From Porphyra umbilicalis (Eukaryota; Rhodophyta; Bangiophyceae; Bangiales; Bangiaceae): a stretch of 64,000 nt of DNA. Where the stretch lies: contig KV918799.1 in assembly GCA_002049455.2 (NCBI GenBank), positions 229,140 through 293,139 on the forward strand, written 5' to 3'. Within the stretch, counting starts at the first letter, position 1; every line of letters starts with the position of its first letter. The position numbers and the translations under genes are program-made. Of this stretch, positions 47,031-56,759 are shown piece after piece. The notes beneath the pieces were generated by a model. The model was not told the DNA's origin. It was given only the letters and a program-made list of their open reading frames with translations, and made no database searches.

Positions 47031-47437
47031 TGGGGAGCGCTCCCGCGCTGGCGACGCGTGCTCGCGTGGCGCCCGGAGCGGCCGCCTCGCGGCCTGACGA
47101 GTGTCTGACGCGGGCCCCGCTTGCCCGGCCCCGCCGCGTGTGCCCCCTCAGTCGCTCAGATCGTCCTATTTTACCACTGTCAGTGGAATCGGGCCTGCCC
47201 CAAAGAGCGTTCGGTGACGCGCCACCATACGATGGATACGTGACAAGCGTCAACAATCGCGACCCTGGGGCCGAGCTGACACGCGGCCGCCAAGTTCCGA
47301 GAGGTATCATATTCCATCCGTGGGTGGCTGTCGAAACAAAAATATGATGAATTGGGCAATCTGAGGACAATATGAACTGCCACTTGTCACTCAATTTACT
47401 CCGTAAAACCGCGATGGACCAATCAGAGCACAGAACC

Positions 47438-47506
47438 CGTTGGCCCCAGGGCCAACGAGTTGCCAACGGAGCCTCCGTTGGCAACTCGTTGGCCCTGGGG
47501 CCAACG
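47438..47506. repeat. right-end hairpin of copy F
   Basis: Perfect 33-bp arms with a 3-base loop, same sequence as in copy C apart from the loop. Confidence 0.92.
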
Positions 47507-47715
47507 GCTCCGACCCCGAATCGGACGCAAGTACATTCGCGTTTTAACTCGCTTGACCTCCGTTGGCAACGCCGCGTGCACGTTCGACATTGTTACCCGC
47601 CGCGAGAACTGGCCAACGGCGAATTTGAGACACGTTTCTGCAACGTGTGGCCAATATGGCGTTGGCCCGACATTGGTGGGAATGCTCTAAGGGCCCCTGT
47701 CCACACGCAGGGGCT

Positions 47716-47724
47716 CATAAAAAG
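47716..47724 (+). promoter_or_regulatory. possible TATA box
   Basis: CATAAAAAG lies about 170 bp upstream of the open frame at 47888 in sequence otherwise poor in A and T. This is suggestive position and sequence only. Confidence 0.3.
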
Positions 47725-47887
47725 AAGGTAGGCGGGGGACAGACGGGGAGGCCGTCTACTACCGGCCGTCATCGTTCCCCCCCACCGCTACTCGAGTTGA
47801 GAGCCCCCCCTCGTCCCGCTGTGCGCAGGGCGCCCCCCTGCGCATTTCCACCCCCCTCGCCGTTGCCCCTACCAGGGCGCGGCGGCT

Positions 47888-48244
47888 ATGGCTTCCTCGC
47901 GGTCAACGGCAGTGGCGCCGACCGAGGAGTTGGCTTCCTCAAGTGCGGGACGCGCCACGCCGGCGCCGAGTGGGACGCCGGCGTCGGCTACGGCCCAGTC
48001 GGGCAGCCCTGCGGCGGGGTCCCCGCGGGTGGGCGGGGCGTCGGGCAGTATCTGCGCCCCCAGGGCCAAGGGCTCGACGGCGGCCACCCCGCGGGCTGGC
48101 GGGGCGGCGGCGTCTGCACCTGCGACGCCGACAGGCGCCACCAAGTCAATTGGAGCGGCCATGGCGGCGTCCCAGGGCAACGCAGCCCGCCGGTCGCGCC
48201 AGGCCAACGGCGCGCCCCCGAGCCGGGAGTCCTCGGCGGCGGGA
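47888..48244 (+). CDS. hypothetical Ala/Ser/Pro-rich N-terminal fragment
   Basis: About 119 residues starting MASSRSTAVAPTEELASSSA, rich in Ala, Ser, Pro and Gly. In composition it resembles the disordered N-terminus of the Harbinger Myb protein, but it does not align with it. The frame continues into the G-rich array, where it is meaningless. Preceded by a possible TATA box. Not recognised; could be the 5' end of a gene or gag cut by recombination. Confidence 0.3.
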
Positions 48245-49240
48245 AGTGGCGGCAACGGTTGGCGGGGGCGGGGGCGGCGGCGATGGGCGGGGGGGGGAAG
48301 GCGGGCCGCGGCGACGGTCGGCGGTGGCCGCGCGGGCGGCGGCAACGGTTGGCGGGGGTGGCGGCGATGGGCGGGGGCGAGGGGGGCGAGCGTCAAGGAC
48401 GGTCGGCGGTGGCGGCGCTTGTGGCGGCAACGGTCGGCTTGGGCGTCGGGGGCGGCGGCGATGGGCGGGGGGGGGGAAGGCGGGCCGCGACGATGGTCGG
48501 CGGTGGCGGCGCTTGTGGCGGCAACGGTTGGCGGGGGCGGGGGCGGCGGCGATGGGCGGGGGGGGGGAAGGCGGGCCGCGGAGACGGTCGGCGGTGGCGG
48601 CGCTTGTGGCGGCAACGGTTGGCGGGGGCGGGGGTGGCGGCGATGGGCGGGGGGGGGGAAGGCGGGTCGCGGCGACGGTCGGCAGTGGCGGCGGTGGTGG
48701 CGGCAACGGTTGGCGGGGGCGGCGGCGATGGGCGGGGGCGGGGGAGGCGACGGGCGACGACGGTCGGCGGTGGCGGCGGTGGTGGCGGCAACGGTTGGCG
48801 AAGGCGGCGGCGATGGGCGGGGGCGGGGGGGGCGACGGGCGACGACGGTCGGCGGTGGCGGCGGTGGTGGCGGCAACGGTTGGCGGGGGCGGCGGCGATG
48901 GGCGGGGGCGGGGGGGGCGACGGGCGACGACGGTCGACGGTGGCGGCGGTGGTGACGGCAACGGTTGGCGGGGGCGGCGGCGATGGGCGGGGGCGGGGGG
49001 GGCGACGGGCGACGACGGTCGGCGGTGGCGGCGGTGGTGGCGGCAACGGTTGGCGGGGGCGGCGGCGATGGGCGGGGGCGGGGGGGGCGACGGGCGACGA
49101 CTGTCGGCGGTGGCGGCGGTGGTGGCGGCAACGGTTGGTGGGGGCGGGGGCGGCGGCAATGGGCGGGGGCGGGGGGGGCGAGCGGCGGTCGTTGTCGGTG
49201 GCGTGGGCGCGGGTTGCGGCAACGGTCGGCTGGGGCGGCG
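48245..49240. repeat. 85-bp tandem array, copy G
   Basis: Highly regular: between 48848 and 49103 the repeat start recurs exactly every 85 bases. The unit contains GTGGCGGCAACGGTTGGCGG and GGCGATGGGCGGGGGCG. Because 85 is not a multiple of three, the reading frame rotates each unit, yet no frame contains a stop. Confidence 0.93.
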
Positions 49241-49270
49241 TCGACAGCGGCCGGTGCGGGAGGCGGCGGC

Positions 49271-50150
49271 GATCGGCGGGGGCGGGGGGGCGGACGGCGA
49301 CGACGGGGACGGTAGCGTGGGTGCCTGCGGCGGTCGGTGGCGGTGGCGTGGGTGGCGGCAACGGTCGGCGGGGGCGGCGGCGATCTGCGGGGGCGGGGGG
49401 GCGGACGGCGACGACGGGGACGGTAGCGTGGGTGGCTGCAGCGGTCGGTGGCGGTGGCGTGGGTGGCGGCAGCGGTCGGCGGGGCGGCGGCGATCGGCGG
49501 GGGCGGGGGGGCGGACGGCGACGACGGGGACGGTAGCGTGGGTGCCTGCGGCGGTCGGTGGCGGAGGCGTGGGTGGCGGCAACGGTCGGCGGGGGCGGCG
49601 GCGATCTGCGGGGGCGGGGGGCGGACGGCGACGACGGGGACGGTAGCGTGGGTGGCTGCAGCGGTCGGTGGCGGTGGCGTGGGTGGCGGCAGCGGTCGGC
49701 GGGGCGGCGGCGATCGGCGGGGGCGGGGGGCGGACGGCGACGACGGGGACGGTAGCGTGGGTGCCTGCGGCGGTCGGTGGCGGTGGCGTGGGTGGCGGCA
49801 ACGGTCGGCGGGGGCGGCGGCGATCGGCGGGGGCGGGGGGGCGGACGGCGACGACGGGGACGGTAGTGTGGGTGGCTGTAGCGGTCGGTGGCGGTGGCGT
49901 GGGTGGCGGCAACGGTCGGCGGGGGCGGCGGCGATCTGCGGGGGCGGGGGGCGGACGGCGACGACGGGGACGGTAGCGTGGGTGCCTGCGGCGGTCGGTG
50001 GCGGTGGCGTGGGTGGCGGCAACGGTCGGCGGGGGCGGCGGCGATCGGCGGGGGCGGGGGGGCGGACGGCGACGACGGGGACGGTAGTGTGGGTGGCTGT
50101 AGCGGTCGGTGGCGGTGGCGTGGGTGGCGGCAACGGTCAGCGGGGGCGGC
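49271..50150. repeat. 110-bp tandem array with 221-bp dimer order, copy G
   Basis: Eight units of 109-111 bases (starts at 49271, 49382, 49492, 49603, 49712, 49822, 49933, 50043), each with GACGACGGGGACGGTAGCGT. Units tend to alternate between GATCGGC and GATCTGC and between GCCTGCGGCGG and GGCTGCAGCGG types, giving a dimer of about 221 bp. Fragments of the same unit appear at the array ends of copies D and E. Confidence 0.9.
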
Positions 50151-50743
50151 GGCGACGTGGGGGCGGCGGCGGGGGTGCCGGTGTGCGCGGGTGGCGTGGT
50201 GGGGGGCAGTACGCGCGCGCGCGGGATGCGGTGGTGGGTGGTAGAGAGGGCGGTATTTCTGGCCGCCCAGGCGTCTGTGTTGTGTGGGCTGTGGGTGGCT
50301 GTGGGGGTGTGGCGGTTGTCAGGGGTGCCCTGGGGTGCTGTCAAGGGTGGAGGGTTCTGCTCAGTTCACTACGTGGCCGCAGGTGCGGCCATTTGGCGAC
50401 CGGGCGCGGGACTGTGGCCCGGCCCCGCCTCGTGTGCCCGCACAAGCGCTCCGATCCAGTTGTTTTACCAGTGTCGGTGCGATCGCGCCGCGTGTCCGAC
50501 AGGCCCGCAAGCGCGTTCGGCCACACGCCACCGCACGAGAGATACGTGACACACTTCAACGATCCGGGCTCTGGGGTCGAGATGGCATGCGGCCGTCCAG
50601 TTCCGAGAGGTACAATATTCCATCCGTGGGTGGCTGTCGAAACAAAAATATGATAAATTGGGCAATCTGAGGACAATATGAACTGCCACTTGTCACTCAT
50701 TTAACCCCGTGAAACCGCGATGGACCAATCAGAGCACAGAACC

Positions 50744-50812
50744 CGTTGGCCCCAGGGCCAACGAGTTGCCAACGGAGGCTCCGTTGGCAACTCGTTGGCC
50801 CTGGGGCCAACG
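50744..50812. repeat. right-end hairpin of copy G
   Basis: Perfect 33-bp arms with a 3-base loop, as in copies C, E and F. Confidence 0.92.
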
Positions 50813-50993
50813 GCTCCGACCCCGAATCGGACGCAAGTACATTCGCGTTTTAACTCGCTTGACCTCCGTTGGCAACGCCGCGTGCACGTTCGACATTGTT
50901 ACCCGCCGCGAGAACTGGCCAACGGCGAATTTGAGACACGTTTCTGCAACGTGTGCCCAATATGGCGTTGGCCCGACATTGTTGGGAATGCTC

Positions 50994-52277
50994 TTATGCA
51001 AGCGCACGTGCGGGTCTTGAATGACCAATTCCCTGATCGGACTCTCTCCGAGACTGTTGCTACCGCCCAGATGTACTGGGACGGCACCAACCAGCTGCGC
51101 TTGCAGCTCAAGATGACCCGCCCAACGGCAATCAAAGTCGCTTACGCGACGCAGGACCAGCGAACGACGACGGAGCGACCGTTCACACCGGTTCGCACCC
51201 CGCCGCCCCCGCGGGCCACCGTCCCTCAAGCCAATCGGGCTGACATATGCTACAATCGTAAGAAGCCGGGGCACTTCGCCGCACAGTGTGCCGAACCTTA
51301 TCGCCCTCGCGAGCGTCGGCAACCGACTATCGGCGTCCATGCCATTGCAGATGGTGACGCCGAGGACGACGAGGTCGAGCATCCGAACGACGCCGTCGAG
51401 GACTCGAAAAACGCCTGAGCCGGGTGCCCGACCTAGGGTTGCCCGGCGGAACGCGAAGGCGTACGGTGACAAGACTCTTACGTCGTGCCCTTAGGCACTA
51501 CGAGATCGCAGCCACGCTAGGTCCATGCCTGCGCGTAATGCGAAGTTGCCGCCCTGTCCTAGACACGGGCGCCGGGGTGAATATAGTGCGAACTAGTGTT
51601 CTCCCTGCGAACTGGATGGCATACGCCGAAGAGTTGACCACGCTTCCGCGCATCCGAGATGCAAACAAGAATCGTCTCGTGACGAAGTATGCCATACATC
51701 TGTATGTAGACACCGGAGGTGTGTGTCTATTTGACCGATTCCTCGTTTCCGACAACTTGCCAGTCCCGTGCATTCTTGGCACCGAGTTCATTGAACAAAA
51801 CATCGAGGGCATCTTGCCGCGCTTGCGCAAGATCGTCTGGCAAGAGCACGTGCGCTGCACGGAGGAACTACCTCGGCCAACGCCGATCTTAGCTTGTCTT
51901 AACGACAGCGCGTGGGACCGCCACTGGCAAGATAGACCCGCTTGGGTTCGAGCCTGCAAACAAGTGCGTGTCAACGGACACAAGGAGGAGTGGATCATGG
52001 CCACCTGCGACACCCCGGGCATGGTGACGATCACCCCGAACATTCGGTTGTGCCGACACAAGTCCATGGCAGTCGCCCGCGGCATCGCCATCGTCAAACC
52101 GGACGAACCATTCTTGGTCAAGTTATGCAACTTCGGCAAGGACCAAGTCATTGTTCGCAAGAACTCAACCTTGGGGTTCGCAGAACCCTACCAAGGGCCG
52201 ATGCTTTCCGCCGTCCTGGATGACAAAATTCCAAAGGATGGAACCGAGAACTCATCGGACGACGCGAGTCGTGACCC
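50994..52277 (+). mobile_element. Ty3/gypsy chromovirus, copy 3 fragment (fossil)
   Basis: Same family as copies 1 and 2, on plus. It holds the end of gag with its zinc-knuckle region (near 51245), the protease region (DTGAG near 51560) and sequence up to just before reverse transcriptase. Left border is Harbinger copy G; right border is a single N. Few breaks within the fragment. It stops at the same internal point at which copy 2 begins. Confidence 0.92.
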
Positions 52278-52278
52278 N
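52278..52278. other. single undetermined base at an abrupt junction
   Basis: One N separates gypsy copy 3 from the start of the Harbinger copy E Myb region, with no terminal repeat between. Confidence 0.9.
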
Positions 52279-52315
52279 TTGCTGTGCCGAACGTCTCGCG
52301 ACACAGCAAGCCGCC

Positions 52316-53985
52316 ATGCCCGACTCCCCCCCTTCAAAGTCTGCCGATGGCGACACCCTGCCGTTTCCCCCACTCCCCCCTCTACCTCCTGGTTTTCGGT
52401 ACTGGCGGGTGGGCTACCAGTTGCACGAGTCTTCTTCTCCTCCTGGGCTCCAGCCTGCTACGGCCCGTGGCACGGGCGGGACGGCGCCTCCCGCGGTGGG
52501 AGCGGCACTCCGGCCGCCGTCTGCGACAGCAGGCGCCGACTCTGGAGCGGCAATGTCCCAGCCGGGCGCGACGCCCACGACTGGCGGCGGTTGCGCGTCG
52601 CTGCCTGCGTCGGCAGCGACCACCGGTGTGACGCGGTAGCGCCGGCCAAGCAGGTGTTGTCAGAATACGGTTTTTTGGCCGTATCCCGGCCAGAATACGG
52701 ATATAATCCAGAATATGTCGCAGAATATTCGTCCATGATTGTCCATTGAAGAAAAAAATACCACCTTTGGGATGCTCTGGACGCCACTAAGTCAATATCC
52801 CGAGCTGCTCGGGCAACATGATGTCGGACGTAGTCGTTTTGTTTGCAATTACAATAGCCCCGGATATCGGATATTTATCCTGACAACCATTGCGGCCAAG
52901 TCTCGCGCCGCTCTGGGTGGTGGCCACGCTATTGGGGTCGACGAGGCGGCTCCAACCCCTTCCAAGAAGGCGCGGACTGATCGACGCCCGCACCTGGCGG
53001 GCCTGCGGCGCGCCAGCGAGCTCGGTGTCGAGGATTTCGTCCGGCGTTTGCACGCATGTCACGTGAGAGACGCGCTCGCTTCTGGAAAGACTCCTCCGCT
53101 CAACCCTCCCCTCTTGACTGACCGCTGTGTGCCGTACAAGCCTCGAGGAACCGCTGCTTCTGGCGCCCGTCTTGCTACGTCGGACGAGCGCTTCGCCGGT
53201 GGAGCGGGCTCCGTGGCGCCGACATTGGTGGCCGCCACGCCGGTTGCCCGCGGAAGCGCACGTGGTTCAGAGGCTGGCGCCGGTGCTGGCGGGGCGCCCG
53301 GCACGAGCGCACCGGTCGGCCGCGGTCCACCAAGCGACAAAGAGTCGGACAAGTCGGGACGTACCCGTGTTCGCGAGAAGCGAGCAGCCGGCACCCGACG
53401 GGGAGCGATGCCGCGACCAACAATGTCGAACCTTGGTGGGGCTGGCGGAGGTGACGAGAGCGAGTGGAGCCAGTCTTCGGGCGGGAGCGTGGCATCATCC
53501 AGCACCGGCGGTGCGCCGACGCCGAAGCACCAGAGGCGCCGTACAAGCGGCGGTTGACACCGCGGGGGCGGCGCAGGCGCGAAGAAGAGGGGCCCAGGCA
53601 CCAACAAGGGAAAGGTGTGGACGGTCGACGAGCAGGTGGCTCTCTGTGAGGCGTTCAAGTTGGTGGCGCAGCGGTCGGACATGGGCGCGGACTGGTCGAA
53701 GGACGGTCTCTGGGACACCATTAAGGAGGACTTTGTGCAGCGCATCCCCAAGAGCCTGAAGCCCAGTGACCTGAAGGGCCGATGGAACGAGCGCACGGCG
53801 GGCTCAATGCAGACGTAGTTTGAGCGCAAGATCGCGCCCGACGTGCAGCGCTTCGCACATTTCTTCAAGGTGGGGTCCGACAAGAAGCAGCTGACGGGGG
53901 GGCTGACTGATGAGGATCTCGTGCGCGCCGCCGCGGGCCTCTTCTCTGGCGTGTCGGCGTTCCCAGCCGTGCGAAAGGACGCATG
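52316..53985 (+). pseudogene. Harbinger Myb/SANT-like gene, copy E (broken)
   Basis: Starts MPDSPPSKSADGD as in copies A and B. It is interrupted by a hAT-like MITE (52651-52892), a frameshift just before it, and stops around 53557 and 53818. The DNA-binding domain is recognisable (about 53615-53815). The 3' half is deleted: at about 53983 the sequence jumps from the position equivalent to about 15480 of copy A to that equivalent to about 16931, removing roughly 1.45 kb. Confidence 0.88.
52651..52892 (+). mobile_element. hAT-like MITE, 242 bp
   Basis: Inserted in the copy E Myb gene with a perfect 8-bp target duplication CGGCCAAG (52643-52650, 52893-52900). It begins CAGGTGTTGTCAGAATA, and its other end read inward begins CAATGGTTGTCAGGATA, so the two termini match at most positions and start with CA, as hAT elements do. 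The interior is AT-rich and non-coding, unlike everything around it. Copies A and B lack it, which gives a clean empty site for comparison. Confidence 0.92.
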
Positions 53986-54110
53986 ACTCCGACATGGGGA
54001 CTTCGATTGGTACACAGAACATGCCATGCGGCTTTGACGAAAGAACAAGTCGTTGACAAACAAACACACACACATATGCACACACACCCACAGGCACGTA
54101 CGAGCCCTCA

Positions 54111-55973
54111 TTACTCGCCAGCGCATGACCGCCGTGCCTGTCGGCGAGCCCACGCAAGTGCAGTGAGATCCTTTCTCAAGTTCATACCGACGGCCGGGTC
54201 CGTCGCCTGCGTCCAAGTCAGGAGGTCGGAAAAGGAACCGGGGAGAGGAAGCATGCCCTGGTTAACTGGGAGCGCAGGGTCAGCTGGGACACCGTCAGCA
54301 GCCCGACCAACGCGTCCACGTGATGGCCCAGACGGACGACCTCGGCCACCAATGTCGCCGGCGCCACCACCCCGAGCGCCATCGTGGCCGTCGCCACCAT
54401 CCCCACTGCCGCCGCCGGCACCACCACCATCGCTGCAGCCAGCTCCGTCGGCGCCGCCCTCCGCAGCATCCGCACCGCCGTCGCCACCATCCCCGCCGCC
54501 AGCGCCGCCAGCGTCACCACCGCCCACGGCTGCGGGGCCACCCCCGCCGTGCCCGCCACCGCCGCCACCGCCGCCACCGCCGCCACCTCCGCCACTGCCG
54601 CCACCGCCGCCGCCGCCGCCGCCGTTACCGCCGCCGGCGCCACCATCCCCGCCGCCGCCACCACCACCGGCGCCATTATCCCCACCATCTTCACCGCCGC
54701 CGACGTCACTGCCGTCGCCGCCATTGGCGCCACCGGCGCCCGCGCCCTCACCGTCGCGCGCAACGCCGCCACCGTGACCACCAATGTCGACATTTGCGCC
54801 ACGCCGCCGAATGTTGTGGACGAATGATGGCCGCCGCGCTTCCACGACTATGTTGTGCATGATAGACACGGCCTTTGCCGTGAGGATGAGGTGCGTCAAG
54901 CTGTGGTGGCGCGTGGGGTTGAGAGCCCCCTTGAATTGCTGGTACATGGTGCCGTGCAGGCGCTTGACCTTCTTGCGAGCGCCTTCTTGTACGGCGTTGA
55001 ACTTAAGCTCCTCCGGGGTGCCGGGGTTTTGGTGGGGGCGAACTAGAAAGGGGTAAGAGGGATAGATACCGTCGACATTATAGTAAAGATTCGTGTATCT
55101 CCGTCCGTTCACTTCAAAAGAAAAGTCACGTGGCGGCCACTCGCCGCGCACGACACGAGAAAACAAAGGGCTCTGCTAGATGACAATGATGTCGTTGTTG
55201 CTTCTTGGCGAGTAGGCGAAGACGTGCGAAACCCAGAGGTCGTGGTCGCACACCGTCTCCAGGACAATGGACCGCTTTTCAGACCTGCCCTTGTGCTGTG
55301 GCGCCGCCGACTTCGGGCAGCCGTGCCACTCCCAGTGGCTGCAGTCCAAGCTGCCGATACAGCCGGGAAAGCCCCGGTCCTTGTCGAACGCCAGGATACG
55401 CGAGATGTCCTCGTTCGTCGGCGCGTGCAGGTAGGTAGACTTGTACTTCTTGACGATGAACTCGATGAAGCTCTTGACGGCGGCATTGGTGGTCGACTTC
55501 GACAACCGGACGTACTCATCGGGGCGGTCCGCCGCCTCGCCGTTGCCAAGAACGCGCAGCGCGGCGACGGCCTTCTGAAGCGGATGCGCCTGGGGTCGCC
55601 CGGTGGCGTTGACGCGTTGGCGGAAAGATGGCTCGTCCTTGATGTCATTGTAGACGCACATGAAGACAGCACGTGGCATTCTTCACCGGCTCTCAAAGTC
55701 AGCCTCATCAAAGACGGGCGGATCGCCGTCCACACCACAGTAGTCGCGCAAAATGTTGCGCAGCCCGAGGTTGAAGTCGCGCTTCTTGTTGGGCGCGCGC
55801 CCACGAACCGACCCGCGGTGCCGTCGCCGCAGGCGCTGACAACCGCGGACCCGCCGCGCCAACTGCAGCAGCCGAAGATGGTGGCTCACAGCCATCGCGA
55901 GGCCCGAGGTGGGGTCCTCCTGGTCCACAGCTCCGCCCATGTCGTCGCCGTGCTCCTCCTCGTGGACCTCCAT
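54111..55973 (-). pseudogene. Harbinger transposase, copy E (broken)
   Basis: Collinear with copy A, from MEVHEEEHGDDMGG to a C-terminus ending RRQARRSCAGE. Two in-frame stops lie before MPRAVFMCV and after NNDIIVI. The first Asp is kept (GSLDCSHW) and the second is kept (NVDGIYPSYP), but the likely catalytic Glu of KEVERLYG is Lys (KKVKRLHG). The Gly-rich run and conserved FSDLLTW end are both present. Confidence 0.87.
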
Positions 55974-56759
55974 GGTCTGCATCGACAAAGAAGTCAGGAT
56001 TGCAGGGCAACGCACCGACCAACAATGCCACAGGAAGCACAGAATCGCGGTGACACGGCACTCCATGTCAGATACTGCATCCCACGTCGAAACCACACTC
56101 GCTGGCGTGTTCCCCCGAACAACACCCGGTACACCGCACACACAAGTGGAACGCATTGTCGAAAACGATTGAATGGGAAACGCGCAAGTCGGTTAGCAAC
56201 GATGTGAACCGGGCCCCCGTCCTTGACGACGCTTCTGGTCAGTGGGAGCGGGGCCGGGCACGGCGGGCGGCGCCGCCGCCTGCAGAGATGCGGGCGTTCG
56301 TCGGCGGCGGAGTCGGCGGGCGATGCGGCGTTGGTCGGCGGCAGCGCCGACGTGCACGGCGGCTCTGCTTGGCGGCGGCAGTTGTCTTGGTCGGCGGCGG
56401 CGGCAGGGACGGGGGCGTCGGTCGGCGGCGGCGGCGGCGGAGAGAGCCGACGGCTTCCCCGGCGTCAGCAGCGAGGGCATCGGTTGGGGGGGCGGCCACG
56501 GCGTTGGAGGTGTCGGCAGCGGTAACGGTCGGCGTTGGCAGCGGTCGGCGGGGGCGGGGCCGCGCGTCGGGACGTTGGCGGGGGCGACCGAAGTCGTTGG
56601 CGGTGGTCGGCGGGGCCGGGGACGGCGTTGGCGGTGTTGCACGGGGCGAAAAAAGAGTTGGCGGGGTTAGCAGGGAGACAGTCGACACCTGCGGTGGTCG
56701 GCGGGGGCGGTGACGAGGATGGGGACACAGGTTGCCGGTTGCGACCGGCGTCGTCGCGG
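55974..56759. other. transposase upstream region of copy E
   Basis: Non-coding counterpart of 36429-37289. Contains GC-rich GTTGGCGG-type motifs. Copy A lacks about 545 bp of it. Confidence 0.65.

Larger units (their letters stand above)
43433..47687 (+). mobile_element. PIF/Harbinger copy F, non-autonomous
   Basis: 4255 bp with both termini and TAA on each side (43430-43432, 47688-47690). The left end is like A, B and C, and the interior is like C. It has no Myb or transposase gene. It sits immediately beside copy D's right terminus, sharing one TAA, so it was inserted at the edge of D or the reverse. Confidence 0.93.
47688..48244 (+). other. unidentified segment ending in a Harbinger array
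   Basis: Follows copy F's target TAA. It opens with a small hairpin (GCCCCTG / CAGGGGC, about 47693-47713), then CATAAAAAG and C-rich sequence, then an open frame starting at 47888. It is not like any other left flank or left end in the window. At about 48245 it changes abruptly into the array of copy G, so either an unknown element or gene has been fused to the array, or the join is artificial. Confidence 0.5.
48245..50993 (+). mobile_element. PIF/Harbinger copy G, array and right end only
   Basis: Starts inside the G-rich array and ends with the full right-end region and terminus GGGAATGCTC at 50993, followed by target TTA and then gypsy copy 3. No left end or gene is present. Its array resembles that of copy A more than those of D or E. 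Confidence 0.85.
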
